From: Candidatus Uabimicrobium amorphum
GTDB taxonomy: Bacteria; Planctomycetota; Uabimicrobiia; Uabimicrobiales; Uabimicrobiaceae
Direction: 5' to 3'
DNA length: 64,000 nt
Assembly (NCBI RefSeq): GCF_009002475.1
Contig: NZ_AP019860.1
Location: 3,596,001-3,660,000, forward strand
Of the stretch, positions 46,038 through 55,210 are shown piece after piece. The notes beneath the pieces were generated by a model. It did no database searches. It was not told the DNA's origin and was given only the letters and a program-made list of their open reading frames with translations. The position numbers were made by a program, and so were the translations under genes. The number at the start of each line of letters is the position of its first letter. The stretch's first letter is position 1.

Positions 46038-46634
46038 TTACTTACTTTGATTCCAAGTTTTGTATTTATTCTGCATCGGCGGACGATTTTCTGGTACTTC
46101 ACGTAGTGGCTCACATGGTTTCAGCGATGCGTATAACTGCTGCGGTAGACTTTGATATAGCTCTGTACCTTTTGTTTTCCAAGCCAACATCTCGTCAGAG
46201 ACATCTTTGATAATTTTGCCGGGGTTACCAACCACGAGTTTTCGATCAGGGATAACAGTGTCCGCCTTTACAAAACACAATGCTCCGATAATACAACCTT
46301 TTCCGATAACGGCATTGTCCATAATAACAGCATTCATACCAATCAAACTATTTTCACCGATGGTGGCACCGTGAATAATCGCTCCGTGACCAATATGCGC
46401 ACTTTTGTGTAATGTCATGGTGACTCCGGGAAACATATGAATGGTACAATTTTCTTGTACATTACACCCATCTTCAATAATAATTTCTCCCCAGTCACCA
46501 CGAATTGCCGCACCTGGACCAATATATACATCTTTACCAATGATCACATTTCCCGTTACACATGCTTGGGGATGAATAAAAGCGCTTTCGTGAATCACCG
46601 GTTTATATCCATCAAATTCAAAAATATTTGCCAT
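46038..46634 (-). CDS. Gamma-carbonic-anhydrase-like hexapeptide protein (PaaY/CaiE type)
   Basis: 198 residues. Left-handed beta-helix with (I/V)GxxxxI repeats: PQACVTGNVIIGKDVYIGPG, HIGHGAIIHGATIGENSLIGM. The three zinc His of the gamma carbonic anhydrase fold fit TIHMFPG, HIGHG and its second His. The C-terminal helix region (QSLPQQLYASLKPCEPL) matches the PaaY/CaiE subgroup, whose members are thioesterases or metal-binding proteins. It follows the response regulator by 35 nt and probably belongs to the same operon. Confidence 0.85.
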   Translation of the reverse strand: MANIFEFDGYKPVIHESAFIHPQACVTGNVIIGKDVYIGPGAAIRGDWGEIIIEDGCNVQENCTIHMFPGVTMTLHKSAHIGHGAIIHGATIGENSLIGMNAVIMDNAVIGKGCIIGALCFVKADTVIPDRKLVVGNPGKIIKDVSDEMLAWKTKGTELYQSLPQQLYASLKPCEPLREVPENRPPMQNKYKTWNQSK

Positions 46635-46668
46635 TTCACTCTCTTCCTGTCAATCCTATATTCAAAAA

Positions 46669-47358
46669 TTAGTTTGTGTCCTCTGTTAGTTTGTACCCTA
46701 CGCCATGTACTGTAATAAAATACTTGGGCTTATTGGGATTGGGTTCTATCTTCTTGCGTATTTTTACAATATAATTATCTACAGTGCGATTACTGGGATA
46801 GGCATCAACACCCCATATTTTGTCTAATATGGTATTGCGATCGACTACCTGTCCACGGTGGGCGAAGAGTAGTTGAATAATATCCACTTCGTAGTGCGAC
46901 ATTTCGTGTTGTTGGCCATTGTTACACACTGTGAATCGTTGTAGATCCACGACGCTTTTGCCAATATGCAATGTTTTTGATGGTGAAGATTTTTGTGTTC
47001 TACGCAATAACACTTTTACCCGTGCTAAGAGTTCACGCATGAAAAAAGGCTTGCACAAATAATCATCTCCTCCTATTTCGAGCCCCAAGACACGGTCAAT
47101 TTCTGAAGCGCGTGCTGTTAAAAACAAAATAGGTGTCGTTATGGATTGATTGCGGATCTCTTTACAAATCTCTATACCATTTTTTTTCGGCAACATAATG
47201 TCAAGGATAATGAGATCGGGATTTGTGTGTAGAATTTTATGTAAACCTTCTTCGCCATCGTTCGCCGTGGCCACTGTATAATTTTCAAACTGCAAATTGT
47301 CGCAAATGACCTCTTGCATATCTTTTTCGTCTTCAATAACAAGTATTTTCGCAGACAT
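46669..47358 (-). CDS. OmpR-family response regulator (second two-component system)
   Basis: 229 residues, starting 2 nt after the kinase stop, so the pair is coupled. Receiver D53 in LIILDIMLPKKNG, with KPFFMRELLARVK, is intact; winged-helix domain at about 128-225 includes HYEVDIIQLLFAHRG and YPSNRTVDNYIVKIRKKI. The regulated genes are unknown. The co-operonic glutathione transferase and gamma-CA-like protein suggest a redox or envelope stress theme, by inference. Confidence 0.93.
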   Translation of the reverse strand: MSAKILVIEDEKDMQEVICDNLQFENYTVATANDGEEGLHKILHTNPDLIILDIMLPKKNGIEICKEIRNQSITTPILFLTARASEIDRVLGLEIGGDDYLCKPFFMRELLARVKVLLRRTQKSSPSKTLHIGKSVVDLQRFTVCNNGQQHEMSHYEVDIIQLLFAHRGQVVDRNTILDKIWGVDAYPSNRTVDNYIVKIRKKIEPNPNKPKYFITVHGVGYKLTEDTN

Positions 47359-47360
47359 TT

Positions 47361-49244
47361 TTATCTCTCAATCGTGATGCGAAATGTTGCCCCTTTTTGC
47401 GGAGAACTTTGCACGTAAATATCGCCATGGTGCGCTGCTAAAATTTTTTTAGAGAGTGCCAAACCTATCCCCACACCCTTCCCGTCTTTACGTGACCGAT
47501 AAAATTGTTGGAATATTTTGCGCTGCTCTGCCTTGGGAATACCGATGCCATCATCTTCCACATCTAAGTAAACGCTATTGTCGTCATAGCCCACGGAAAT
47601 GAGAATTTTTTGGCTCTGATATTTTACGGCATTGTCAATTAAGTTAAAAATAACGCTGCCAATCGCCGCACGGTCTAGTGCACACAATGGAAAATCAAGT
47701 GTGGAGGGCATCGTCATCGTTCCTGTAAAATTTGACCAATATTTTTGTCGCTCTTGAACGACTTCATTGGCAATGTCGTACAAGCTAACCTGCTCCTTTT
47801 GCAAAAAAAATTGCCCTTTTTCAATTTTAGACAAATTGAGTATATTATGTATTAACTGTGTGAGACGCAGGGTTTCCTTGAGGATTACCCCACAATATTT
47901 GCGAACTTTTTCCTTGGGCATGTCACGCATCTGTAAAGTTTCGGCATATGATTGAACCACGGCCAACGGTGTGCGCAATTCATGCGATATACACGCCACA
48001 AATTCTGACTTTATTTGCGACAGTTGTTGTTCTTTGCGGAAAAAAACATACGCGGTAATAAGACCTATCGCAATCACAACTGCCAAAAAAAGTAATGTAA
48101 AGACGAAGAATTTTTTTTCATGCGCAATAACATCCTGCAAATTCTTTTTACTACAAATTCCCAAGGTCAATCCATTCCACTTCGTCGATGATAAATACTG
48201 AAGATCTTTTATTTGCTCTTCGCCAAAAATTATTTTTTGACAAATGCGCAGTTGTAGAGAAAAATGGTGTGGTAATTGCACTTTTCCTTTGAAAAAAGAG
48301 GGAGAAACGACAAATCCCATGACACCACGTCCCTCGCGAGTATATACGATAATGTATTCATCCACAACGAGAAATCCTTTGTGATTTTCCCATTTATCAA
48401 GATTTTTTTTTAATAAATCATGTATTCGCAACAACTGCAATTTTTGTACAAAATCGCCAGAAATACGCAAAAATTTTTGCTGTGTTGCTACTGTAGTGCC
48501 CATGAGAAGTTTACGAATCGTTTTCTCCCAATAAATCTGTTGTTGTAAACGAGAAAACAACGTATCTGTTGTCGTAATTTTTTCATAAAACAAAAGTAGT
48601 TCTTTATCGTATTTTTCTCGCGCAATCTTATCGAGAATTTTAACATATAGATATCCCGACAATACCTGGAGGTAAGGATTGACGCGGTTTTGTTGACTAA
48701 GTACTATTGCTTTTTTTATATAAGTATTTGCCGTCGCGTATTCTTCGTTCTGCATAAGACAATGACATATCGCAATACATATTTTTATTTGCACAGCAGC
48801 GTCTTCGGCTATTTGTAGGCATAATTTGTAATAATGAATCGCTCCTTGGTAGTTAGGTGGCGACATGTACTCTTCACGATTAGCTAGCTCATAGAATGTC
48901 TTTATACGTGTAGGAAGAACGGTTTCTTGCCATTTGGTGTAAGTGACACTTTGCGGAGAGAGAATGGTGTGTTTTTTAACCAAAAAGTAAATGGGCTTTT
49001 GCTGTGCATCGCCTGAATCGATTTTATCAACGGAAACTTGTTTACTCTTTGTTAGTGTTTTGTTTAATAGTGCATCCCATTGTTCTTCTTGTTGTAACAG
49101 CGCGGTATTTTTTTGTTCTTGAAAATTTTTTTCAATAATATATTTTTGCTTTGGCAGTTGCGAAAACATCATATAAAACAAAATACTGATTGCCGTCGTA
49201 ACAACAATCAGTATAAAAATGAAAATAGCGCGTATAAAATGCAT
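47361..49244 (-). CDS. Histidine kinase with TPR-like sensor region
   Basis: 627 residues, 2 nt behind the GST stop. Helix one is at about 4-26 and helix two at about 375-395. The intervening ~345 residues contain helix-turn-helix repeats (AIHYYKLCLQIAEDAAVQI, ANTYIKKAIVLSQQN) that look like TPRs, a feature more usual on the cytosolic side; topology places them outside. The cytosolic core has SHELRTPL with H421, NLIDNAVKY, DDGIGIP and GVGIGLALSKKI. It pairs with the regulator directly downstream. Confidence 0.88.
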   Translation of the reverse strand: MHFIRAIFIFILIVVTTAISILFYMMFSQLPKQKYIIEKNFQEQKNTALLQQEEQWDALLNKTLTKSKQVSVDKIDSGDAQQKPIYFLVKKHTILSPQSVTYTKWQETVLPTRIKTFYELANREEYMSPPNYQGAIHYYKLCLQIAEDAAVQIKICIAICHCLMQNEEYATANTYIKKAIVLSQQNRVNPYLQVLSGYLYVKILDKIAREKYDKELLLFYEKITTTDTLFSRLQQQIYWEKTIRKLLMGTTVATQQKFLRISGDFVQKLQLLRIHDLLKKNLDKWENHKGFLVVDEYIIVYTREGRGVMGFVVSPSFFKGKVQLPHHFSLQLRICQKIIFGEEQIKDLQYLSSTKWNGLTLGICSKKNLQDVIAHEKKFFVFTLLFLAVVIAIGLITAYVFFRKEQQLSQIKSEFVACISHELRTPLAVVQSYAETLQMRDMPKEKVRKYCGVILKETLRLTQLIHNILNLSKIEKGQFFLQKEQVSLYDIANEVVQERQKYWSNFTGTMTMPSTLDFPLCALDRAAIGSVIFNLIDNAVKYQSQKILISVGYDDNSVYLDVEDDGIGIPKAEQRKIFQQFYRSRKDGKGVGIGLALSKKILAAHHGDIYVQSSPQKGATFRITIER

Positions 49245-49246
49245 TG

Positions 49247-49945
49247 TTAACTATTTTCTGTATAGTATTGCTGTGCTATTCTTTTTTCATAATCTACAAG
49301 GGATTTGTATTTTTGTAGTTCTTTTGTGGCAAAGCTAGGATAATTTGCGACCGCGGTAAGAAAAGAAAAAGCACTGACATCGAGTAACGTAGGCTTATCT
49401 CCCATGAGAAAGTCCTTACCGTCAAGAAGAGATTCGAGTGACTGAAAAACCTCGTTTACTTTGACAACGATTTCTTCATGAGAATGTCGCCCAGTACCCT
49501 GTCCATGTAAGGTTTTCTTCAACCCTTTGCGAATAACACCGGGTAAAATACTACGTAGTACTGGTGGAAATAGTTTTTTCATGGTTTGCGATGTATCAGC
49601 CCAACCTTCGTCATCAATCCAGCGTGCATACACTAACAAGAAATAAAAGTGCTCCTCCAACATTTTACGCATACCAAAACTAATCGCTTTTTCTCGATTT
49701 GAGAGATCTTTATCCATGTCAATATCAAATTTTTTTGCCAAATAATGGAGTATATCCTCTGAATCGCAAATGATAGTTTCGCCATCTTCGATGTAGGGCA
49801 ATTTCTTCTTAGGAGCTTTTTGAACATTTCCCAAACGACACTTATGTTCAATATCATTCATTTTCATGAATATTTCACATTTAACACAAAATGGGCTGGG
49901 GTCAGGCTTGTTGGGGATTTTAGAAAATTGATTTAGATGAATCAT
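49247..49945 (-). CDS. Metaxin/Fax-like glutathione S-transferase
   Basis: 232 residues from the ATG at 49943-49945, with AAAGGA eight nt upstream. Thioredoxin-fold N-terminal part with SPFCVKCEIFMKMNDIE (CxxC), KKKLPYIEDGETIICDSEDI (cis-Pro, Asp-Ser), then a helical domain including GDKPTLLDVSAFSFL. The pattern resembles the metaxin/failed-axon-connections GST branch, which occurs in bacteria. A CxxC rather than Ser/Tyr active site points to a thiol exchange role. It precedes the second histidine kinase gene in the same operon. Confidence 0.8.
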   Translation of the reverse strand: MIHLNQFSKIPNKPDPSPFCVKCEIFMKMNDIEHKCRLGNVQKAPKKKLPYIEDGETIICDSEDILHYLAKKFDIDMDKDLSNREKAISFGMRKMLEEHFYFLLVYARWIDDEGWADTSQTMKKLFPPVLRSILPGVIRKGLKKTLHGQGTGRHSHEEIVVKVNEVFQSLESLLDGKDFLMGDKPTLLDVSAFSFLTAVANYPSFATKELQKYKSLVDYEKRIAQQYYTENS

Positions 49946-50062
49946 TGTTTTCCTTTGTGATGTGTTTGAGGGAAGATAACCATGGAGAGCAAAGAACCTC
50001 AAAGGAAATCGTTCTATCATCTCCATGGATTTTGCGCTAGCAGAAAATGCCAGCGAGTTTTT

Positions 50063-50716
50063 TTACTTCGCTTTTTCACTTAACTTATCTTTGAATACTT
50101 TGCGGAATTTTTCTACTTTGGGACGAATAACCCATGCACAATACCCTTGGTTGGGATTGAGGCTATAATAATTTTGATGATATTTTTCTGCATCGTAAAA
50201 TTTGGTAAAGGGTTTTATTTCCGTAACAATTGGGTCACTCCAAATTTCAGCATCATCTAATTTTTGCTTATACTTTTCCGCCGTTTTCTTTTGCTCTTCG
50301 TCGTGATAGAGTATGATGGAGCGATATTGAGGACCAACATCGTTTCCTTGTTTGTTTAGAGTTGTGGGATCGTGTGTTTTCCAAAAAATCTCTAATAACT
50401 CTGTAAACGACACTTCTTTCGGATCATATTTTATTTGACATACTTCGGCATGCTTGGTTTTTTTACTACATATTTCTTCATACGTAGGATTTTCTTTTAT
50501 TCCACCAGAGTACCCAGAGATGACACTGTGAACTCCTTTTACCTGTTGAAAAATTGCTTCAACGCACCAAAAACATCCTCCGCCAAAAGTGGCAGTTGCT
50601 AGTTTCGGATCGCTCATTTTTTTTACTTCCTCGTCGTGGTCTACTTCGACGACACCAATAGCTTCTTGACATGATACAGATAAGAAGCAGCAAATTACTA
50701 ATAGCAATGATCTCAT
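50063..50716 (-). CDS. msrA: Peptide methionine sulfoxide reductase A, lipoprotein
   Basis: 217 residues with AAGGAGA seven nt before the ATG. A lipoprotein signal with lipobox VSC precedes the MsrA domain: FGGGCFWCVEAIF (catalytic Cys), GYSGG, YDPKEVSFTELLEIFWKTHDPTT and the Tyr/Glu/Asp pocket, DVGPQYRS. The resolving Cys is in NQGYCAWVIRPKV near the end. It reduces methionine-S-sulfoxide in exported proteins. A Cys, not Sec, is used here although the strain has selenoproteins. It lies 117 nt before the GST-kinase operon and may share its transcript. Confidence 0.95.
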   Translation of the reverse strand: MRSLLLVICCFLSVSCQEAIGVVEVDHDEEVKKMSDPKLATATFGGGCFWCVEAIFQQVKGVHSVISGYSGGIKENPTYEEICSKKTKHAEVCQIKYDPKEVSFTELLEIFWKTHDPTTLNKQGNDVGPQYRSIILYHDEEQKKTAEKYKQKLDDAEIWSDPIVTEIKPFTKFYDAEKYHQNYYSLNPNQGYCAWVIRPKVEKFRKVFKDKLSEKAK

Positions 50717-50833
50717 AAAGTTCTCCTTTTACATAGTTGCTACTAAATAGGCCTCGAATGCTATTTTGGTCGTAATATTTTGTCGAACATTACAAAATTT
50801 TGATAATATGTGGAATAAAATTTTGTTTGACCA

Positions 50834-51457
50834 TTATCTGCGTCTACCTCGACCTCTTCGGCGTATGCCTCTGCGTTCAATAATGTTTTGATAACGCCAG
50901 AACGGTCCAGGCCCCATACGACGTAGGTGTTTTGCACCTTCGTAAAATTGTAAGGAGTATGGATAACCAAAGATATCTTTTTCGCGTATCATGCGTCTGT
51001 CAAGTTTTGTTTGTAGGTTGTACTTTTGTTCTTCAACATTGTAACCCCAAACCATTTGTAGCAGTTGTGAATCGTCCATGTCATATCCTGTAGGAAGTTC
51101 GTAAAAAACAGGAAACAAAGTCGATGTATTTGGTGCCAGGGTTAAATTTTTGTGTTCTTTACGTATCAGTGAATTAATACGCTTTTGCTCTTCGTCTAAG
51201 ATGTAATAATCTGTTGGTGCCAGAGTAACTTTTTGCTCTCCGCGATTTTCGACGAGAACATCAAATTTAAACGCCTTACTGCCGTTTTTATTACTTTTCT
51301 TTACCCCCCGATACGCCATTTGTACGTATACGGGATATGGTTTTGTCGAAAGTGTTTGGTCATTAGAAACAGTCTGCTTCACATCGTATGTGTATAATAA
51401 CTTTTGGCAACCCATCAGCATTGCACAAAATATACATAATCCAAGTATGTTTTTCAT
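50834..51457 (-). CDS. Lipoprotein of unknown function with Arg-rich tail
   Basis: 207 residues with GGAGGA seven nt before the ATG. The lipobox is LMGC. A beta-rich middle (FDVLVENRGEQKVTLAPTDY) suggests an immunoglobulin-like or DUF4352-type fold, by impression only. The chain ends RRGIRRRGRGRRR, a very basic tail. No operon partner follows (104 bp to msrA). Confidence 0.6.
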   Translation of the reverse strand: MKNILGLCIFCAMLMGCQKLLYTYDVKQTVSNDQTLSTKPYPVYVQMAYRGVKKSNKNGSKAFKFDVLVENRGEQKVTLAPTDYYILDEEQKRINSLIRKEHKNLTLAPNTSTLFPVFYELPTGYDMDDSQLLQMVWGYNVEEQKYNLQTKLDRRMIREKDIFGYPYSLQFYEGAKHLRRMGPGPFWRYQNIIERRGIRRRGRGRRR

Positions 51458-51741
51458 GACTTGTCCTCCGAAAAATTGTAAGTTGTGTACATATATTATA
51501 TATTGATAAATCCGCGAGCGCTATTTTTTTGTTTGAAAATATTTTGCATATACCATTATGTGGCAGTTAGTTGGTTGTATAATTCCATAAAAATTTTTTT
51601 TGTCATATTTCGGGAGGGGAAACAGGTTAGAAATCAGGTTCATTTTCTTCACTGATTAAATGATGACACACCGTATTGTTTTATATATAATAGTGCTCGT
51701 TTTTAATATTCTGAATTGTTTCGAGAACGAAAGGGTGGTGG

Positions 51742-52413
51742 ATGAGTACTTTGGAAATGAATACTGATTTTCCAAATATTCGCAAAACGGTTACGTTTCG
51801 TGCCAAAGGACAAATTGATCATAAAACAGTCCCCTTGTTTCGCGAAAAACTAAATGAGCTATTGTCCTCGGGTTACACACGTTTTATCATGGACATGACG
51901 GCAGTATCTTTTATAAATAGTGTTGCGTTGGGAACACTGGTCAATTTTGCCGATGAGTTGGAGTCAAAAAATGGTGGCGTTGTTTTTTTTGATTTACCAC
52001 CGCGTATTAAAATCGTTTTTTCCATGCTGGAATTAGATTCTTTTTTCAATATCTTTCCCACACAAGCCGAAGCGATCAACTACCTGAGAAGTTTTGTGAC
52101 ACAGTGTCACCAAAACTCCTTGTTACACGATAGCGAAAATACAATTTACTTAAGCGGTACAACCGCCATTCCCAAGTTAAAAAAGCAGTTCAACCGCTTT
52201 GTATTACAACGCAAATGGAACAAAGCCATTGTCGCTATCGACAAATTACTCAAACTCGACAATAAAAATACTCATTTTTTAATCAAAAAAGCTTCTTTGT
52301 TTATTAAACTGAAAAACTATCGCAAGGCAAAAGAAATATTAAAGTCTGTTATACATGAAAACCCACACGATCCATCAGCCAACAAATTATTGATGAAATT
52401 AGAGAATATGTAA
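51742..52413 (+). CDS. STAS domain protein with C-terminal TPR pair
   Basis: 223 residues with GGTGG before the ATG. Residues 10-115 are a STAS anti-sigma-factor-antagonist domain; FIMDMTAVSFINSVALGTLV carries the loop with the Ser (NSVALG) that is phosphorylated in such proteins. Two TPR-like pairs follow (NKAIVAIDKLLKLDNK, RKAKEILKSVIHENP). Its role is probably partner switching with an RsbW-like kinase not in the window. The fusion is unusual but not unheard of. Confidence 0.8.
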   Translation: MSTLEMNTDFPNIRKTVTFRAKGQIDHKTVPLFREKLNELLSSGYTRFIMDMTAVSFINSVALGTLVNFADELESKNGGVVFFDLPPRIKIVFSMLELDSFFNIFPTQAEAINYLRSFVTQCHQNSLLHDSENTIYLSGTTAIPKLKKQFNRFVLQRKWNKAIVAIDKLLKLDNKNTHFLIKKASLFIKLKNYRKAKEILKSVIHENPHDPSANKLLMKLENM

Positions 52414-52414
52414 T

Positions 52415-53086
52415 TTACGAATACGCGATGACGGCGACATAAATGTTTTGACATTTTGCTTGGCGTAAAACGCGGATACATTCAAGTAGTGTACTCCCCG
52501 TGGTACAAATATCATCTACTAACAAAATGTTTTTATTGTTTAAGGCGCTACCATCACGCAAAAAAAAAGTATCTTTAAGATTGAGTAGTCGCTGGTTTTT
52601 CGGCAATGACGATTGGCTACATGTATTTTTTATTTTTATTAAGTTGTGTCTCATGCAAAAAGTACGCATTTTTTTTGCGAGGTGAAAGGCGACGATGTCC
52701 GCTTGGTTATAGCCGCGTAGAAATCTCTTTCGTGCTGTTATGGGCACGGGAATAACACAGTCAACTTTTTTCAAAAATGGACTCCGTTTTATACTGTGAA
52801 ACAAAAGAGCAGCTAAAAGCGGACCGTAATGTACTTTCTGGTTAAATTTAAAATCTATCAATAGTTTTTTTAAGGTGTTTTCGTATTTAGAAACGCAACG
52901 AAACGCGGCAAAACCACATTTTAACTTACAACAATATGATGTTTTTTGTTGCGCGCAAATCGGACATTTCCGCGCTTTAAAGTCAATTTTTTTCCAACAT
53001 GAAAAACATAGAGTTTTGTTAGTAAAAAAGTACAACTCTTTTGCACATGCGAAACATCGCGATGGATAAATATAGTCTATTATCAT
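52415..53086 (-). CDS. comF: ComF family phosphoribosyltransferase-like protein
   Basis: 223 residues from the ATG at 53084-53086, with AAAGG before it. A zinc finger near the N-terminus (CFAC, CFSCW, CPIC, plus further Cys) is followed by a PRTase domain with VIPVPITARKRFLRGYNQA and ILLVDDICTTGSTLLECI, the PRPP loop. ComF proteins are needed for DNA uptake in competent bacteria. The tail-to-tail gap to the STAS gene is 1 nt. Confidence 0.92.
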   Translation of the reverse strand: MIIDYIYPSRCFACAKELYFFTNKTLCFSCWKKIDFKARKCPICAQQKTSYCCKLKCGFAAFRCVSKYENTLKKLLIDFKFNQKVHYGPLLAALLFHSIKRSPFLKKVDCVIPVPITARKRFLRGYNQADIVAFHLAKKMRTFCMRHNLIKIKNTCSQSSLPKNQRLLNLKDTFFLRDGSALNNKNILLVDDICTTGSTLLECIRVLRQAKCQNIYVAVIAYS

Positions 53087-53209
53087 AGTTTTACCTTTGC
53101 ATGAATCACTTAAGTTATCTGTCAAAACTAAATTATAAAGATAACTACGACACAATCGTTTATATTGCTATCGTGCGAATATCTTAAGTCTCTCCTAAAG
53201 GAAAATCCC

Positions 53210-55207
53210 ATGAGTAATGCCATTTTACTAGCGGTTATTTCTATCGTAGGCTTTATAACCGCCTATTTTGTGTACGGCAAGTTTATCGGAGTGAAGATCT
53301 TAGGTTTGGATCCTGATAGTGAAACACCTGCACATGTTTATGAAGATGGTCACGAATATGTACCGACAAATAAATTTGTACTTTTCGGACATCACTTTGC
53401 CTCTATTGCAGGACTTGGTCCCATTGTAGGACCAGCAATTGCCGTAATATGGGGATGGTTACCTGCCGTGCTGTGGGTATTTTTCGGTACCATTTTTCTG
53501 GGCGCTGTTCACGATTTTGTGGTACTGGGAATTTCCTTAAAATTTTCAGGTCGTTCTATTGGGGATATTACCAAGGACATCATTGGGCGTCGCGCGCGAC
53601 TACTATTCTTGTTTATCATCTTTTTTGCGCTTGCCCTAGCCATGGGAGCATTTGCGTTAATTATAGCCTTGTTGTTCAACGACTTTCATCCACAAGCCGT
53701 TATTCCGACTTTTTCCCTAATTGGTATCGCCGTCGTGATGGGGCTTGCTGTATACAAATTTCGCGTACCATTAAAACTTGCTAGTGCTGTGGGACTTACA
53801 CTAGTGTTTATCACCATGTACATTGGAATTTACTATCCGTTCGCTCTTTATCCATACTTCGCCAAAAGCGATACCCTGCAAACAATAGAAAGTAACGTTA
53901 AAAACGATACTTTTATCAAGTACTGCTATGTAACCGATTACGGCGACTCTCAACTAAAGCAACAAAAGTCATTCGCGGAAAATATCTATACGTATGATAT
54001 GGTCATGCAAACGAACACTGAATTGAAAAAGAACAAACAAGTGCCCATCGTTTACCACAAACTCATTCCACAAAATGCCAAAGTAATGATCGCTTTTTTT
54101 GAAGCGACAAAAAACACAACTGTGGTGGATGATTTAAAACAAGCTTCAAAACAAGCGCGCGATACGTGGATTTACATATTGTTAGCGTATGCTGTCATTG
54201 CATCTGTTTTACCAGTATGGCTCCTACTACAACCTCGCGATTATCTAAACTCATTTCAACTGTATATTGGCCTGGGACTTGTTTATATCGGACTATTCAT
54301 CGGAGCACCAATGATCGTCGCTCCAGCGGTAAATGTTCACAGTCACCTTTTCGTGCGCGACATTTCCACAGGGATCCCAGCGATGTTTCCATTTCTTTTT
54401 ATTACCATTGCCTGTGGAGCTATTTCCGGCTTTCACTGTTTAGTATCTTCAGGAACGACCGTACGCCAAGTAAAAAACGAACGCGACGCGCAATTTATCG
54501 GCTATGGCTCGATGCTGACAGAAGGAGCACTTGCGATCGTAGTTATACTCGCATGTACCGCTGGTTTTTCTTCAGAGAAAAGTTGGGGATACTTCTACCG
54601 CAGTTGGGGTGCCGCAAGTGGCTTAGGTGAAAAATTAGCGGCCTTTGTGGATGGTTCGGCAAATTTTATTGCCCATGTCGGCATCCCAGTGGAATTTGCC
54701 AAAACATTAATGGCGGTAATGATCGTAGGCTTCGCGATGACAACACTCGATTCTGCAACGCGTTTATTGCGTTACAATATTGAAGAAATAGGTAAAGACG
54801 TAAAAGTTTCCGCTTTACAAAATCGCTATATCGCATCGATTCTCGCAGCAGTAGCGATTGCTTTTTTTGCCCTAATGAAAATTGGTGGGAAACCCGCAGG
54901 ACTCACTCTATGGGCTTTATTTGGAACAACAAATCAACTATTGGCGGGAATTGCTCTTCTCGTAGCAACCATGTATCTTTACAAAAATGGTAAACCAATT
55001 ATTTACACCTTTTTACCAATGGTTTTCATTTTAGGTATGGCTGTTTCCGCAATGATCATAAACGGCATTGACTTTATCAACAAAGGCAACACACCGTTAA
55101 TTCTCGTAGGCGGTACTTTATTTTTTATGGCCATTTGGTTGTGTATCGAAGCTTTTATTGCTTTAAAGTCTTTTCGCCAACAAAAACAAATTCAAAATAA
55201 GGAATAA
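53210..55207 (+). CDS. cstA: Carbon starvation protein A, pyruvate/peptide transporter
   Basis: 665 residues from the ATG at 53210, with AAAGGA nine nt upstream. About 16-18 helices. CstA hallmarks near the start (GHHFASIAGLGPIVGPAIAV, DFVVLGISLKFSGRSIGDIT) and further in (ISGFHCLVSSGTTVRQVKN, MTTLDSATRLLRYNIEE, LWALFGTTNQLLAGIALL). An insertion of ~80 residues rich in Lys/Gln (about 225-305) sits between helices and is longer than in E. coli CstA. The family imports pyruvate or peptides. The fumarylacetoacetase gene starts 3 nt later. Confidence 0.93.
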   Translation: MSNAILLAVISIVGFITAYFVYGKFIGVKILGLDPDSETPAHVYEDGHEYVPTNKFVLFGHHFASIAGLGPIVGPAIAVIWGWLPAVLWVFFGTIFLGAVHDFVVLGISLKFSGRSIGDITKDIIGRRARLLFLFIIFFALALAMGAFALIIALLFNDFHPQAVIPTFSLIGIAVVMGLAVYKFRVPLKLASAVGLTLVFITMYIGIYYPFALYPYFAKSDTLQTIESNVKNDTFIKYCYVTDYGDSQLKQQKSFAENIYTYDMVMQTNTELKKNKQVPIVYHKLIPQNAKVMIAFFEATKNTTVVDDLKQASKQARDTWIYILLAYAVIASVLPVWLLLQPRDYLNSFQLYIGLGLVYIGLFIGAPMIVAPAVNVHSHLFVRDISTGIPAMFPFLFITIACGAISGFHCLVSSGTTVRQVKNERDAQFIGYGSMLTEGALAIVVILACTAGFSSEKSWGYFYRSWGAASGLGEKLAAFVDGSANFIAHVGIPVEFAKTLMAVMIVGFAMTTLDSATRLLRYNIEEIGKDVKVSALQNRYIASILAAVAIAFFALMKIGGKPAGLTLWALFGTTNQLLAGIALLVATMYLYKNGKPIIYTFLPMVFILGMAVSAMIINGIDFINKGNTPLILVGGTLFFMAIWLCIEAFIALKSFRQQKQIQNKE

Positions 55208-55210
55208 ACA

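Noticed and set aside
50063..50716. Whether MsrA here is also a selenoprotein
   Set aside because: The catalytic position reads GCFWC with an ordinary Cys codon and no in-frame UGA.
50761..50970. A 69-codon minus-strand frame overlapping the 3' end of the lipoprotein gene
   Set aside because: It lies mostly over the Arg-rich tail of the well-supported lipoprotein frame, has no ribosome site and no family resemblance.
51658..51675. Half-match to the TIR end (AAATGATGACACACCGTA)
   Set aside because: Four or more differences from the TAGGGYGTGTCATCAATT family and no clear partner end nearby; it is at most a decayed remnant.
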